Shown: in pieces, positions 30,672 through 38,825 of the stretch
How positions within the stretch are numbered: the stretch's first letter is position 1
Layout: every line of letters starts with the position of its first letter
Assembly: GCA_007694145.1 (NCBI GenBank)
Contig: RECF01000047.1
Span: forward strand, 1-38,825
Direction of reading: 5' to 3'
Origin: Acholeplasmatales bacterium
Lineage (GTDB): Bacteria > Bacillota_I > Bacilli_A > Izemoplasmatales > Izemoplasmataceae
Length of the DNA stretch: 38,825 nt
Program-made: the position numbers and the translations under genes
Notes under the pieces: model-generated
The model's input: the letters and a program-made list of their open reading frames with translations, nothing else
The model's database searches: none
What the model was told of the DNA's origin: nothing

Positions 30672-32231
30672 CTACATCCAATCGGGTGGATCAAAAGTTT
30701 GTGCCGCATTGTTGGTGGCACCGGGCGTCAGGTGCACACCTTCAAAGTAAGCCCAGGTACTACTACCATCAGGCCACCGGCCGTAAGACATGTTGCGTGG
30801 TATGAACACAGGCAATGTCTGATCGATACGCGTCACACGATCGGCATGGGTCAGTACAATAGACTGACCGCTTTGACTGATGCTGAAGTTTGTGTGTAGC
30901 CACGCATCGGGGTTACGCCGATCTTTTCCAGAAGCGTAGACAACCAAATGGCTATGCGCTGCCAGCGTGATGCCATTTGGAAACTGCCATTTCAAGGGGT
31001 CATCGGGATCATCAGATAGGAAGAAACCCGATAAATCCATGGCTTGATCATGCGGATTGAACAGTTCAATCCAATCTTCAAAATCGCCATCTTCATCTGG
31101 GAAAACTTGGCCGTTAGAACTCATGATTTCGTTGATGAAAAGCGTTTGGGTTAGTGGCTGGGGAAGATGGTGTGGTCGCCGGTAAGTAATGGCAGACCAG
31201 TACGCATCTAACAGTGCGTAGCCACTTTGATCGTCTTGTGTGGTCAAAGGGATCGGATTGTCGCGAATATCAATTTCAGCCAACTTGTTCGAAGCCGGGT
31301 CGTCTTGCAGTGCACCCGCTGCCATCAGCTGAGCGAGGACGTCGACGGATGTGATCCCCGTATTGCGCAAGTTCAGTCTTTGCAAGCGTGTCAGCGGTTC
31401 AAGTTGGTCGATTTGTTCACCAACAGGCACATGTTGCATAATCAGTGTTTCGAGATTTACTAGGTTGCGTAACGGTGACACATCATTGATTTCCGTGTTT
31501 GAATGTAGGTTCAGGTAGGTCAACGCTTGCAAATCATCTAAGAAGGCAAGGGTGCGCAAAGCAGTTTCACGTAAGTTGAGATATTCTAGTCGACTAAGCA
31601 TGCGCAACGTTTCAGCAGCGATGAGATGATCAAGAGGGTTTTTACTGAGATCAAGACGCCGCAAGTTCGTCAAACCTTGAAGTGGGCTGATATCAACGAT
31701 GTGGTTGTCACGCAGTTCTAGCGTCTCAAGAGACGTCAGGCTTTCAAGCAAGGTCAAATCCTCAAGACGAAACTGAAAGCTTAGATTGTCCGGGTTCGGG
31801 CGTAACACATTGTGTCGCAGGTTCAGATGGCGCAAAGGTACATCATGCAAGGCCGCAAAACCAATCGCTTCGAGACTGGTGATTTCGTTGTTGCGCAAAC
31901 TCAGTTCTTCAAGATGTCTCAATGTTGCAAGCGGGGATACATCGGTGATGAAGTTGTCTTCGAAGTCAAGGACGCGGACATAGCGCAACGCTTCAATCCC
32001 TTCTAAGTGTGTGATGCCCCGATTTCTTGCGTCAAGACGCGTCAACTGCTCGACCTCAAAGCGCCTGAGCGGGTCCTCTTGATTATTAAGGGCATCGCGC
32101 ACAGCTGCCTCAAGACCTTGATCGGTAAAGGTCACAACACTGTGTCGTCGATGCAACATCAAATAAAACGCCCCAAGGAGCAGGCCGCTTAATATAAGGA
32201 TAATCAGTAGTCGCGTCACACGAATTTTCAT
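30672..32231 (-). CDS. Membrane-anchored leucine-rich-repeat protein with lamin-tail domain
   Basis: The 519-residue protein has an N-terminal hydrophobic anchor (about 7-27) without a lipobox. A run of LRRs of about 22 residues each follows (about 60-335, repeats of the LxxLxxLxLxxNxI type such as LETLELRDNHIVDISPLQGL). Then comes a lamin-tail domain (about 362-470, FINEIMSSNG, DFEDWIELFNPHDQAMDLSG, FLSDDPDDPLKWQFPNG). The product should be displayed outside the membrane. Lamin-tail domains often accompany CotH kinases in bacteria, sometimes in one polypeptide. Here it is the last gene of the cotH - DUF4956 - VTC operon, 26 bases after VTC. Its function is unknown; I infer a structural or recognition partner of the CotH lipoprotein. 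GAGGTGA fixes the start. Confidence 0.85.
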   Translation of the reverse strand: MKIRVTRLLIILILSGLLLGAFYLMLHRRHSVVTFTDQGLEAAVRDALNNQEDPLRRFEVEQLTRLDARNRGITHLEGIEALRYVRVLDFEDNFITDVSPLATLRHLEELSLRNNEITSLEAIGFAALHDVPLRHLNLRHNVLRPNPDNLSFQFRLEDLTLLESLTSLETLELRDNHIVDISPLQGLTNLRRLDLSKNPLDHLIAAETLRMLSRLEYLNLRETALRTLAFLDDLQALTYLNLHSNTEINDVSPLRNLVNLETLIMQHVPVGEQIDQLEPLTRLQRLNLRNTGITSVDVLAQLMAAGALQDDPASNKLAEIDIRDNPIPLTTQDDQSGYALLDAYWSAITYRRPHHLPQPLTQTLFINEIMSSNGQVFPDEDGDFEDWIELFNPHDQAMDLSGFFLSDDPDDPLKWQFPNGITLAAHSHLVVYASGKDRRNPDAWLHTNFSISQSGQSIVLTHADRVTRIDQTLPVFIPRNMSYGRWPDGSSTWAYFEGVHLTPGATNNAAQTFDPPDWM

Positions 32232-32257
32232 GGGGTCACCTCACAATGCCAAGAAGT

Positions 32258-32998
32258 TCAACTGTCATGGACGGCGGGAAAATGCAACATGTGGGGCCGA
32301 ATGACTTCAATGCCTTGGACGTACTTGCTGTTGGGTACGGCTTTCAGACTGTGGGTGCGAACGATTCGCTTGAGCCAGTCAGGCGTCGACATGCCGCACT
32401 TAATTTCGAGAATTATTCTTTTCGGTCGGTGATAGCGCATTGCGGGCGCTATAGGAAACAGCACGTTCGCCCGGCTGCTTTGCACCCCGTGATCAAACGT
32501 AATCCTGAGCGGTTCACGCGTGCGGGACATGTAACCTTCGCGTGTATACTCAACCAAGAGTTGCGGTTGCAAGCTACGAACATGAAGTAAACGAAGAAAC
32601 TCCTGCCAAACCGGATCAGGGGCTTCAGGCATGACATCACGGTCAAACCAAGCTGAAAACACATCATAATCGATCAAGCTAGCATGTTTAATCATGGCCG
32701 CGCCTCGCTTGGTCTTGAGTTCGATGGAGACCTGTTCGCATTGCGCTACTGTATCCACGTAACTGCGCACACGGATTTTGATACGACCAAATTGCCCGTC
32801 ATCCCGTTCATGAAAGGCGTGAAGCGCATGCGTGTCGTAGTAAAGACTTCGCACTAGATAACGACTGTTCGGTGCTTCCTCAGTATAAAAGTCACGTGTC
32901 ACAAACGGCGCCAACGCGTGTTTGACAGCGTAGTATTGAGAAAGTGACAAGACATACTTGTATTCAAAACGTTCCGAAGTCCGAATCATGGGCCTCAC
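32258..32998 (-). CDS. VTC-domain (polyphosphate polymerase-like) protein
   Basis: This 246-residue protein is a triphosphate-tunnel-type VTC domain, related to the catalytic subunit of yeast polyphosphate polymerase. Tunnel residues are visible in order: RFEYKYVLS near the N-terminus, LVRSLYYDT, KIRVRSYVD, ELKTKRG, LLVEYTREGY, LRITFDHG, ILEIKC with the metal-binding Glu, and SKYVQGIE. There is no membrane helix; the DUF4956 partner may anchor it at the cytoplasmic face. The gene starts with GTG at 32998, overlapping the DUF4956 stop (GTGA); an in-frame ATG at 32989 is an alternative with a close GAGG. Overlap implies translational coupling. Polyphosphate synthesis is known for the family; it is inferred here. 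Confidence 0.9.
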   Translation of the reverse strand: MRPMIRTSERFEYKYVLSLSQYYAVKHALAPFVTRDFYTEEAPNSRYLVRSLYYDTHALHAFHERDDGQFGRIKIRVRSYVDTVAQCEQVSIELKTKRGAAMIKHASLIDYDVFSAWFDRDVMPEAPDPVWQEFLRLLHVRSLQPQLLVEYTREGYMSRTREPLRITFDHGVQSSRANVLFPIAPAMRYHRPKRIILEIKCGMSTPDWLKRIVRTHSLKAVPNSKYVQGIEVIRPHMLHFPAVHDS

Positions 32999-33675
32999 AT
33001 CGGCAACGCCAGCTGTGGCGCTAGTAGCGAGACTTTGTGAACCCCTTCTGCGGCTTGAAGTAGGTGGACGGTGTCATCGATACTACTTAGTTTCGTTTTG
33101 TCAAATCGAAGCTCGAAGATAATCTCATACCGATCGCCCTCTTGCTCACGACTACGCAACTGCACATCGATGCCACCCATGTCGGCCAACGTCTTCATCG
33201 GTGTATCGTCAAAGCGTCGCTCGCCGCTGATGATCAAAATATACTCCGCATGGATCGGACGCCCATACTTGATCAAGTAGAAGACCAACATCAGTGCGCC
33301 GAGGATGAGCGTGGCCAAAACAGCGATGGTCCAGTTTTGTGTACCGATGCCAAGCCCGATGGCGATGGTCCAAAACAGAAAAGCCATGTCACGGGTATCT
33401 TTGATGGGTGTACGAAACCGGATGATTGACAAAGAGCCCACCAAACCAAGTGATAAGACGAGATCCCCCTGGATGAAAAACATCACCAAGGTCACAATGG
33501 GGGATAAAACCACGAGGGTTGGTAGAAATGAACTTTCATAATTGAGACCGCGGTGGGTATGGCGATAGATCAGGGCAATGGCTGTACCGAGTACAATCGC
33601 AAGAAACATGGAAAAGACAAAAGTAAGCAAGGTTTCAGAAGGGATGATAATCTGATCGATTAGGGTTGTCATCAT
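32995..33675 (-). CDS. DUF4956 membrane protein
   Basis: The 226-residue protein has four hydrophobic helices (about 15-40, 50-70, 75-95 and 105-140). The family signature GLVGSLSIIRFRTPIKD leads into AFLFWTIAIGLGIG. A soluble C-terminal domain follows (about 150-226, alpha/beta). DUF4956 proteins have no known biochemistry but are commonly encoded beside VTC and CotH genes. It is preceded by cotH at 32 bases and overlaps the VTC gene by four bases, so it is likely to work in a complex with VTC. GAGGTGC places the start at the ATG at 33675, with a second ATG directly after. Confidence 0.9.
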   Translation of the reverse strand: MMTTLIDQIIIPSETLLTFVFSMFLAIVLGTAIALIYRHTHRGLNYESSFLPTLVVLSPIVTLVMFFIQGDLVLSLGLVGSLSIIRFRTPIKDTRDMAFLFWTIAIGLGIGTQNWTIAVLATLILGALMLVFYLIKYGRPIHAEYILIISGERRFDDTPMKTLADMGGIDVQLRSREQEGDRYEIIFELRFDKTKLSSIDDTVHLLQAAEGVHKVSLLAPQLALPM

Positions 33676-33707
33676 GATGCACCTCATATTCTATGAATTG
33701 GCGGGTT

Positions 33708-35246
33708 TCAGTCAAAGAAACCATATTGGTAGTCGTTGGAGTGAACGGTGAAATACATCCAGGTCGAGCGCGTTTGAAGATAATCGATTAAAAAATCGCC
33801 ATGTTCTTGGTGGGTATGCAAAGCGACAAGTTCAGGTGTGTTCGGCCACACGTAGTGGGTCAAAATCGGCCACCGATTGAAGTTGTTCGCTGCCATGTCC
33901 GCAAGACTTTCGGTCATGACTGGAATCGCCTCGAGCAAGACCGGCAAGAACACGTTATGGACGGTCGCATACCGTTCCCTGAATCGGTTCCTGACCTCAG
34001 GAATTTGCATCATCAGTGTAAACCAACGATTTTTGTCCCGCATGCCATGAAACCCTTCAGGACCATAGCCAAAAGACATGTAGTACGCATTACCAATCGC
34101 TAGATCGAAGTCCCATATCGGTCCCATTCGCAACGGTTCACCAGGCTGCTTATACATAAAGACGCTGCTCCAGCCCACATCGACATTCTTGAACAACTCA
34201 TGGATGATGAAGTAGTCGATGAAATTATCGATGTCCATGTAGGCCTCGTAACCGGTGCGCGCGATCATCGCGGCTTCCATTTCCACGATATGGTTGCGCA
34301 TGAACGCGTTGTACGCTTGCATGGTCGCAGTGTTGTTTGAGGAAGGAACCTTGATGTTGTAAGGGATACCAGCAACCGTAAACCAATCGGTTCCCGTCAC
34401 GTGGCCATGCTCATAAAAACGTTGATCCAGTTCCATGAAGTAGCCAACATCTAGGCCCATGTCACCAACAGGCGACTTGAGGGCGAGTTTGTTCGGATGG
34501 GCTTCGATATGCTCGGTAAGCACATAGACGCCCTCATAATGACCGTTAACGTAGAGTTCGACATAGCGCGTTGACACAGCATGGTCAAGATGATCAAAGA
34601 AATGGGTGAACCAATGAACAACCGTGTTGCGCATCAGTGATTTGTCCGCATACTCAGCAAGTAGTACGTAGTTGCGCGCTTCAGGTAATCCCAGTAATGA
34701 TGCCGCGTCACCTAGACGGATACGGAAAGGTTTCTTCGGCATGAACCAAGTCGAGTTGCCCCGACCCCTGAGCTCGGCATTGTGGGTTTCAAAAAGCTCA
34801 GTATGTACCCCGTTGACTCGACCACTTAAACTGAGTGCAGCCCCGACATACGTGTCGCGATTGATCTGGCTGATCGATTCAGCCATCTCAATTTCAAGCA
34901 CATAGCGATGCCGACCAGATTCAGGGGCAAGCAGCCGTAACGGATAGGTGACATCCATTGTACCGCTTCCTGACAGTCTAATGGTGGCTTCTAACTCAAT
35001 CTGCGTATCAAAAAGCGGTGGTTCATAGAGAAAAAACCTGTCTAAAACTTGGTCATTCAAGCGCCATTCAATGACCGCATCCGGATGAACAGGCAATACA
35101 AAGTCGGCATTGACGTCGCTTGGAAGCTGAAACTTGATTGCAGCACTGACTTGATCGAGTGCTTCTTGATCGACGGGCGTATTCAAGCAACCCATGAGTC
35201 CAAGACTAAACGCAAGGAGCGTCACCATGCACCATACTCTTTTCAT
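33708..35246 (-). CDS. CotH-like kinase lipoprotein
   Basis: The 512-residue lipoprotein has a signal peptide ending in LGLMGC (Cys20), followed by a beta-rich N-terminal region (about 25-150) and a CotH kinase domain (about 155-450). Landmarks are ELRGRGNSTWFMPKKPFRIR, NYVLLAEYADKSLMRN, YVELYVNGHYEGVYVLTEHI, NFIDYFIIHELFKN and the metal-binding MGPIWDFDLAIGN. CotH of Bacillus spore coats is an atypical protein kinase that phosphorylates coat proteins. Here the enzyme should sit outside the membrane, where ATP supply is unclear. The start at 35246 follows GGGGGATTCG; the frame upstream is not required. First gene of its operon, with an apparently dedicated promoter. Confidence 0.9.
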   Translation of the reverse strand: MKRVWCMVTLLAFSLGLMGCLNTPVDQEALDQVSAAIKFQLPSDVNADFVLPVHPDAVIEWRLNDQVLDRFFLYEPPLFDTQIELEATIRLSGSGTMDVTYPLRLLAPESGRHRYVLEIEMAESISQINRDTYVGAALSLSGRVNGVHTELFETHNAELRGRGNSTWFMPKKPFRIRLGDAASLLGLPEARNYVLLAEYADKSLMRNTVVHWFTHFFDHLDHAVSTRYVELYVNGHYEGVYVLTEHIEAHPNKLALKSPVGDMGLDVGYFMELDQRFYEHGHVTGTDWFTVAGIPYNIKVPSSNNTATMQAYNAFMRNHIVEMEAAMIARTGYEAYMDIDNFIDYFIIHELFKNVDVGWSSVFMYKQPGEPLRMGPIWDFDLAIGNAYYMSFGYGPEGFHGMRDKNRWFTLMMQIPEVRNRFRERYATVHNVFLPVLLEAIPVMTESLADMAANNFNRWPILTHYVWPNTPELVALHTHQEHGDFLIDYLQTRSTWMYFTVHSNDYQYGFFD

Positions 35247-35301
35247 CGAATCCCCCATTATCAAAATGTTAACACGATATTATCACAATTTAACGAAAGT
35301 C

Positions 35302-35330
35302 ATTGTACCATGAATACGCAGGATGTGCAA
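35302..35330 (-). promoter_or_regulatory. Promoter TTGCAC-17-TACAAT for the cotH/DUF4956/VTC/LRR operon
   Basis: Minus-strand -35 is at 35325-35330 and -10 at 35302-35307, about 55 bases upstream of the cotH start. The same hexamers and spacing precede the cysteine desulfidase gene. Confidence 0.55.
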
Positions 35331-35398
35331 CCTTGACCCCTCGCATAGGGTTTTCCGATGTCGCGTTAACAAAATCGGTACGATTATGATGACTGTGT

Positions 35399-35404
35399 TA
35401 TAAT
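35399..35404 (+). promoter_or_regulatory. Putative -10 TATAAT for the aldo/keto reductase gene
   Basis: A perfect -10 lies about 90 bases upstream of the start codon; the -35 is poor. Confidence 0.4.
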
Positions 35405-35496
35405 TAATAAGGATGCGCACGACCATGATGTGCGAGTCCTTAGTATCTGTTTTAGTTGTCGTATATCAATCGTCAATATCTAAAGGAGGCCACATA

Positions 35497-36327
35497 ATGA
35501 AAACCATGCACCAAACGTATACGTTGTCAAACGGCGTTAAAATGCCGAAAATCGGCTTTGGAACTTGGCAAATTGCAGCGGGAGAGTCCGCCTATGAAAG
35601 TGTCCGTGATGCGTTGCGTGCTGGGTATCGCCACATTGATACTGCTGCAGCCTATCAAAATGAAGAAAGTGTTGGCAAAGCGATTCGCGATTCGGGATTA
35701 CCACGTGAAGAGATTTTTGTAACCTCGAAGTTGCCCTCGCACATCAAGACATACGACGGGGCGCTTGAAGCGTTCGAACAGACGATGTCAGCCATTGGTT
35801 TGGAATATTTGGATCTTTACTTGATTCATGCGCCTTGGCCATGGCATGACATCGGCAGCGATCACCGCGCTGGAAACGTCGAGGCATTCAAAGCGCTGGA
35901 AACGATTTATCGTGAGGGTCGTTCTCGCTCGATTGGTGTATCGAACTTCTCCCCTGAAGACCTTGACAATATTTTAGCACACTGTAAAACGGTGCCTCAT
36001 GTCAACCAAATCGCCTTTTTTATCGGCAAGAATCAAGCCGAGACACAGGCATACTGTCAACGGCACAACATCCTTGTGCAAGCTTATTCACCGCTTGCCT
36101 TAGGTTATGCCCTGAGCAATGAACTTATCGGCAAGATGGCTGAAAAGTATACGGTCACACCAGCGCAGATTTGCGTTCGTTACTGCATTCAAAAAGGTAC
36201 AGCCCCCTTACCAAAGACTACGCGATACGAACGCATGGTTGAAAATGCGGCGGTGGATTTCACCATTGATGACGCCGATATGGCGCAACTTGATGCCGTT
36301 GAAGAAGATCCGCGACGCTGGGGTTAG
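35497..36327 (+). CDS. Aldo/keto reductase
   Basis: This 276-residue NADPH-dependent oxidoreductase belongs to the AKR family (AKR5-like, 2,5-diketogluconate or methylglyoxal reductase type). GFGTWQI precedes the catalytic tetrad: Asp and Tyr in HIDTAAAYQNEE, Lys in FVTSKLPS and His in YLIHAPWPW. SIGVSNFSPEDL and the C-terminal cofactor region (PLPKTTRYERMVENAAV) complete the barrel. The C-terminus is normal. AAAGGAGG lies before the ATG at 35497; the open frame further upstream is leader sequence. The likely role is reduction of reactive aldehydes or sugars, but the substrate is not set. Confidence 0.92.
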   Translation: MKTMHQTYTLSNGVKMPKIGFGTWQIAAGESAYESVRDALRAGYRHIDTAAAYQNEESVGKAIRDSGLPREEIFVTSKLPSHIKTYDGALEAFEQTMSAIGLEYLDLYLIHAPWPWHDIGSDHRAGNVEAFKALETIYREGRSRSIGVSNFSPEDLDNILAHCKTVPHVNQIAFFIGKNQAETQAYCQRHNILVQAYSPLALGYALSNELIGKMAEKYTVTPAQICVRYCIQKGTAPLPKTTRYERMVENAAVDFTIDDADMAQLDAVEEDPRRWG

Positions 36328-36341
36328 TTATCACTAAACAT

Positions 36342-36372
36342 AAAGCGATGTGTTCATGACACATCGCTTTTT
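36342..36372 (+). terminator. Intrinsic terminator after the aldo/keto reductase gene
   Basis: AAAGCGATGTGT pairs with its complement across a five-base loop, followed by five T. Confidence 0.85.
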
Positions 36373-36421
36373 GCATGATATTTCCATGTGGTGCAAGTTA
36401 CCGATTTACAAGGTATTCTCG

Positions 36422-36450
36422 TTGCATGCCATAGCGTATTCATCTATAAT
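36422..36450 (+). promoter_or_regulatory. Promoter TTGCAT-17-TATAAT for second ABC/FtsX gene
   Basis: -35 is at 36422-36427 and a perfect -10 at 36445-36450, 27 bases before the start codon. Confidence 0.7.
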
Positions 36451-36476
36451 GAATGCAATAAGAAAGGGCGAAGTGT

Positions 36477-38780
36477 ATGCTGCAACTGACTGGTATAACC
36501 AAACGATACGAAATCGGTACTTTTAAGCAAACGGCACTTGACGGCGTCGATTTGGCGTTTCGATCTAAAGAGTTTGTCTGCATTCTTGGGCCGTCAGGTT
36601 CGGGCAAAACCACCTTGTTGAATATGATCGGGGGTTTGGACCGTTATGACGCCGGTGACTTGTTGATCAGCGGCAAGTCGACACGTCATTTCAAAGCATC
36701 TCAATGGGATAGTTATCGAAACCATGCCATCGGGTTTGTGTTTCAAAACTACAATCTGATCACGCACACCAGTGTACTGGCCAATGTCGAAGTCGGTTTG
36801 ACTTTGAGTGGTCTGAGTGCTGAGAAGCGACGCGAACGCGCACTAGAAGTCCTCGAACGCGTCGGCCTGATTGATCATGTTTACAAAAAGCCCAATCAAC
36901 TTTCAGGCGGTCAAATGCAACGGGTGGCGATCGCGCGGGCGCTGGCCAATGATCCCGATATCATTCTCGCGGATGAACCGACGGGGGCAATCGACAGTGC
37001 AACCAGTCGGCAGATCATGTCGCTGATTCAAGAGATTTCACGAGATAAACTGGTCATCATGGTGACCCATGATGAACAGATTGCCCATACCTATGCGAGT
37101 CGTGTTGTCACCCTTCGTGATGGGCAAGTACTCCACGACAGCGACCCCTATGTACCCGAGCAAAGCACGACGGATAAGTTGTCTTTCAAACGTACCTCGA
37201 TGGCCTTTTTGCAAGCACTACAGCTCTCATTCAGCAATCTCAAAACCAAGAAGTTCCGAACACTCATCACCGCCTTTGCCGGCAGTATCGGCATTATCGG
37301 TGTGGCGCTTGTGTTATCTTTAGCCAATGGCTTAAATCAGGAGATTGACCGTTTGGAAATGACGACACTCGCTGAGTTTCCTATTCAAATCGAGACAGTC
37401 GCCTTTGATTTAGCAGCGGCTAGGCAAAGTGGTCCACCCACGGGCCGGCCGAGTGATGCCGGCGATTTCGAGCAGTTTCCGGATGTGCGCACCATCTTCC
37501 CATTCCAACGATCTTTATCACCTGTGCAACATGTCAATATCATCAGTGACGATTATATGCAGCATATTGATGCACTGAATCCGATCTATTACCATGATAT
37601 TTTGATTAACCGCAGTGTGAACATGAACATCTTACATCGCCGGCCTAATGATCAAGTCAATCGCATCAATACGGGAACCGTCAACTTCGAACCGATGCTT
37701 GGCAACCCGGATTTCTTTTCAGACAATTATGATGTGTTAGAAGGCCGTTTGCCGGAAAACCATCAGGAACTCCTGTTGATTGTCGATGCATATAATCGTT
37801 TGAACGTCCGGTTCTTTACGGAGCTAGGCCTAGACCCCAATGCGATTGAATATGATTTTGATGTATTCTTGAATCGTTCATTCCAAGTGGTACTTCACGA
37901 TGACTACTATACGTATGACGCCGCAACCAACCGCTTTTTCCAACCGACAAACCTTACCGCTTTCTATGGAGAAAATCGAGGAATCGATTTGAGTATCGTA
38001 GGGATTGCCCGCGTCAGTGAGGGCGCCTTGTCTAATGTATTGAGTCAGGGCATCAAGTATCATCCCGATCTTGCCGCTCTGTACCTTGAGCATGCTGCGA
38101 CCTCTGAAATTGGTCTTGCGCAACTGGCATCGCCAGAACGGAGCCTGATAACCGGCAGTACGATTACACCACAAACCCACCAATCTCTCTTACGCTCACT
38201 TGGTGTTGACAGCACACCCTCTTCGATTGCCATCTATCCAGTTAGTTTTGAGGCCAAGGAAGCCATACGCGACCATCTCGATGCTTTCAATGTCGATCGT
38301 TCAGACGCGGAGCGCATCATTTATACGGACTTAGCGGCCATCGTCACCGAACTGACGAGCGATGTCATCAACGGCATTTCCTACGTGCTCATCGCATTTT
38401 CATCGATATCACTGATCGTCTCGTCCATTATGATTGGAATTATCACCTATGTTTCGGTGCTTGAGCGGACGAAAGAAATCGGCATTTTGCGCAGTCTCGG
38501 TGCTCGGAAACGTGATATAGCACGGGTGTTCAATGCGGAAACAACCCTCATTGGACTCGTCGCCGGGTCACTGGGTGTGGCCATCGCCTTTTTGCTCACC
38601 TTTCCCATTAATGCCATTATCGGCAACTTGGTCGATCAGCTCGATCGTCTGGCCGTCATGCCCATCCAAGCAGCCTTTGCGCTGATTGTAATCAGTGTCA
38701 TCCTTACCTTGATTGCCGGACTCATTCCTTCAAGCATCGCCTCAAGAAAAGATCCGGTCGCTGCACTTAGAGTCGACTAA
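36477..38780 (+). CDS. MacB/FtsX-type ABC transporter, ATPase-permease fusion (copy 2)
   Basis: The 767-residue protein is a paralogue of the one at 25325-27625. The ATPase has Walker A GPSGSGKT at 38-45, Q90, canonical signature LSGGQMQR near 142, Walker B IILADE and an H-loop in MVTHDEQ. The permease has a helix near 262-285, a long extracellular domain (about 290-630) and three C-terminal helices with the ERTKEIGILRSLGARKRD coupling sequence. MacB-type fusions in Firmicutes are often linked to bacitracin-type peptide resistance, peptide export or lipoprotein handling; the substrate is not evident here. No two-component system or accessory gene is adjacent. AAAGGGCG precedes the ATG at 36477. 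Confidence 0.9.
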   Translation: MLQLTGITKRYEIGTFKQTALDGVDLAFRSKEFVCILGPSGSGKTTLLNMIGGLDRYDAGDLLISGKSTRHFKASQWDSYRNHAIGFVFQNYNLITHTSVLANVEVGLTLSGLSAEKRRERALEVLERVGLIDHVYKKPNQLSGGQMQRVAIARALANDPDIILADEPTGAIDSATSRQIMSLIQEISRDKLVIMVTHDEQIAHTYASRVVTLRDGQVLHDSDPYVPEQSTTDKLSFKRTSMAFLQALQLSFSNLKTKKFRTLITAFAGSIGIIGVALVLSLANGLNQEIDRLEMTTLAEFPIQIETVAFDLAAARQSGPPTGRPSDAGDFEQFPDVRTIFPFQRSLSPVQHVNIISDDYMQHIDALNPIYYHDILINRSVNMNILHRRPNDQVNRINTGTVNFEPMLGNPDFFSDNYDVLEGRLPENHQELLLIVDAYNRLNVRFFTELGLDPNAIEYDFDVFLNRSFQVVLHDDYYTYDAATNRFFQPTNLTAFYGENRGIDLSIVGIARVSEGALSNVLSQGIKYHPDLAALYLEHAATSEIGLAQLASPERSLITGSTITPQTHQSLLRSLGVDSTPSSIAIYPVSFEAKEAIRDHLDAFNVDRSDAERIIYTDLAAIVTELTSDVINGISYVLIAFSSISLIVSSIMIGIITYVSVLERTKEIGILRSLGARKRDIARVFNAETTLIGLVAGSLGVAIAFLLTFPINAIIGNLVDQLDRLAVMPIQAAFALIVISVILTLIAGLIPSSIASRKDPVAALRVD

Positions 38781-38825
38781 AAAAAGTTTGCCGTATGGAA
38801 CGTACACAACGGCAAACTTTTTTTT
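38779..38825 (+). terminator. Intrinsic terminator after second ABC/FtsX gene
   Basis: AAGTTTGCCGT pairs with ACGGCAAACTT, with A-run and T-run flanks. It reaches the end of the window. Confidence 0.85.

Noticed and set aside
1-38825. Prophage, insertion sequence or genomic island
   Set aside because: No integrase, transposase, phage structural gene or tRNA-flanked direct repeat was seen; the only tRNA has a normal promoter, terminator and housekeeping neighbours.

Overview
The window looks like a chromosomal segment from a monoderm, Firmicutes-type bacterium. I infer a Bacilli or Mollicutes-related lineage of roughly balanced base composition, but the species cannot be named from this sequence. 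The signs are strong AGGAGG-type ribosome binding sites, TTGACA/TATAAT-type promoters, lipobox lipoproteins, an N-terminally extended ribosomal protein L27, and TGA used as a stop with TGG for Trp. There are no phage genes, insertion sequences or CRISPR arrays. Nearly all of the window is coding, and gene pairs are separated by clear intrinsic terminators.

Region 1-5.4 kb: the 3' end of a GH65 disaccharide phosphorylase, rarA, a HisJ-type PHP phosphatase and a cytoplasmic asparaginase. A 500-base gap before the asparaginase holds promoters and an unusual inverted repeat. Region 5.4-13.9 kb (minus strand): mutY-radC, then rplU-rpmA behind a likely L21 leader, then an operon read as GNAT/P-loop kinase fusion - obgE - mgtE - mgtE - ruvA. 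The promoter of that operon is built into the rpmA terminator. Region 13.9-17.7 kb: a membrane M28 peptidase, tRNA-Arg(CCG), a CyuA-type cysteine desulfidase and an ADP-ribosylglycohydrolase-like protein.

Region 17.9-23.3 kb: one operon encodes a DJ-1/PfpI protein, an EamA transporter, a soluble hybrid histidine kinase (PAS-GAF-HisKA-HATPase-degenerate receiver-receiver-Hpt) and its OmpR-type response regulator. Region 23.4-25.1 kb: an unknown membrane protein, an acyl-ACP thioesterase and a small membrane protein with an Asp/Phe-rich tail. Two long MacB/FtsX-type ABC ATPase-permease fusions lie at 25.3-27.6 and 36.5-38.8 kb.

The two most interesting loci are on the minus strand. The first (27.8-29.8 kb) is a zinc-type ABC substrate-binding lipoprotein. 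Its usual His-rich loop is expanded by three tandem His-rich domains of about 123 residues, and the gene sits behind a Zur-like operator without any znuB or znuC beside it. The second (30.7-35.2 kb) is a four-gene operon: CotH-like kinase lipoprotein, DUF4956 membrane protein, VTC-type polyphosphate polymerase domain, and a membrane-anchored LRR plus lamin-tail-domain protein. It looks like a cell-surface phosphorylation or polyphosphate system of unknown purpose. uridine kinase (udk) lies between these loci, and an aldo/keto reductase follows.
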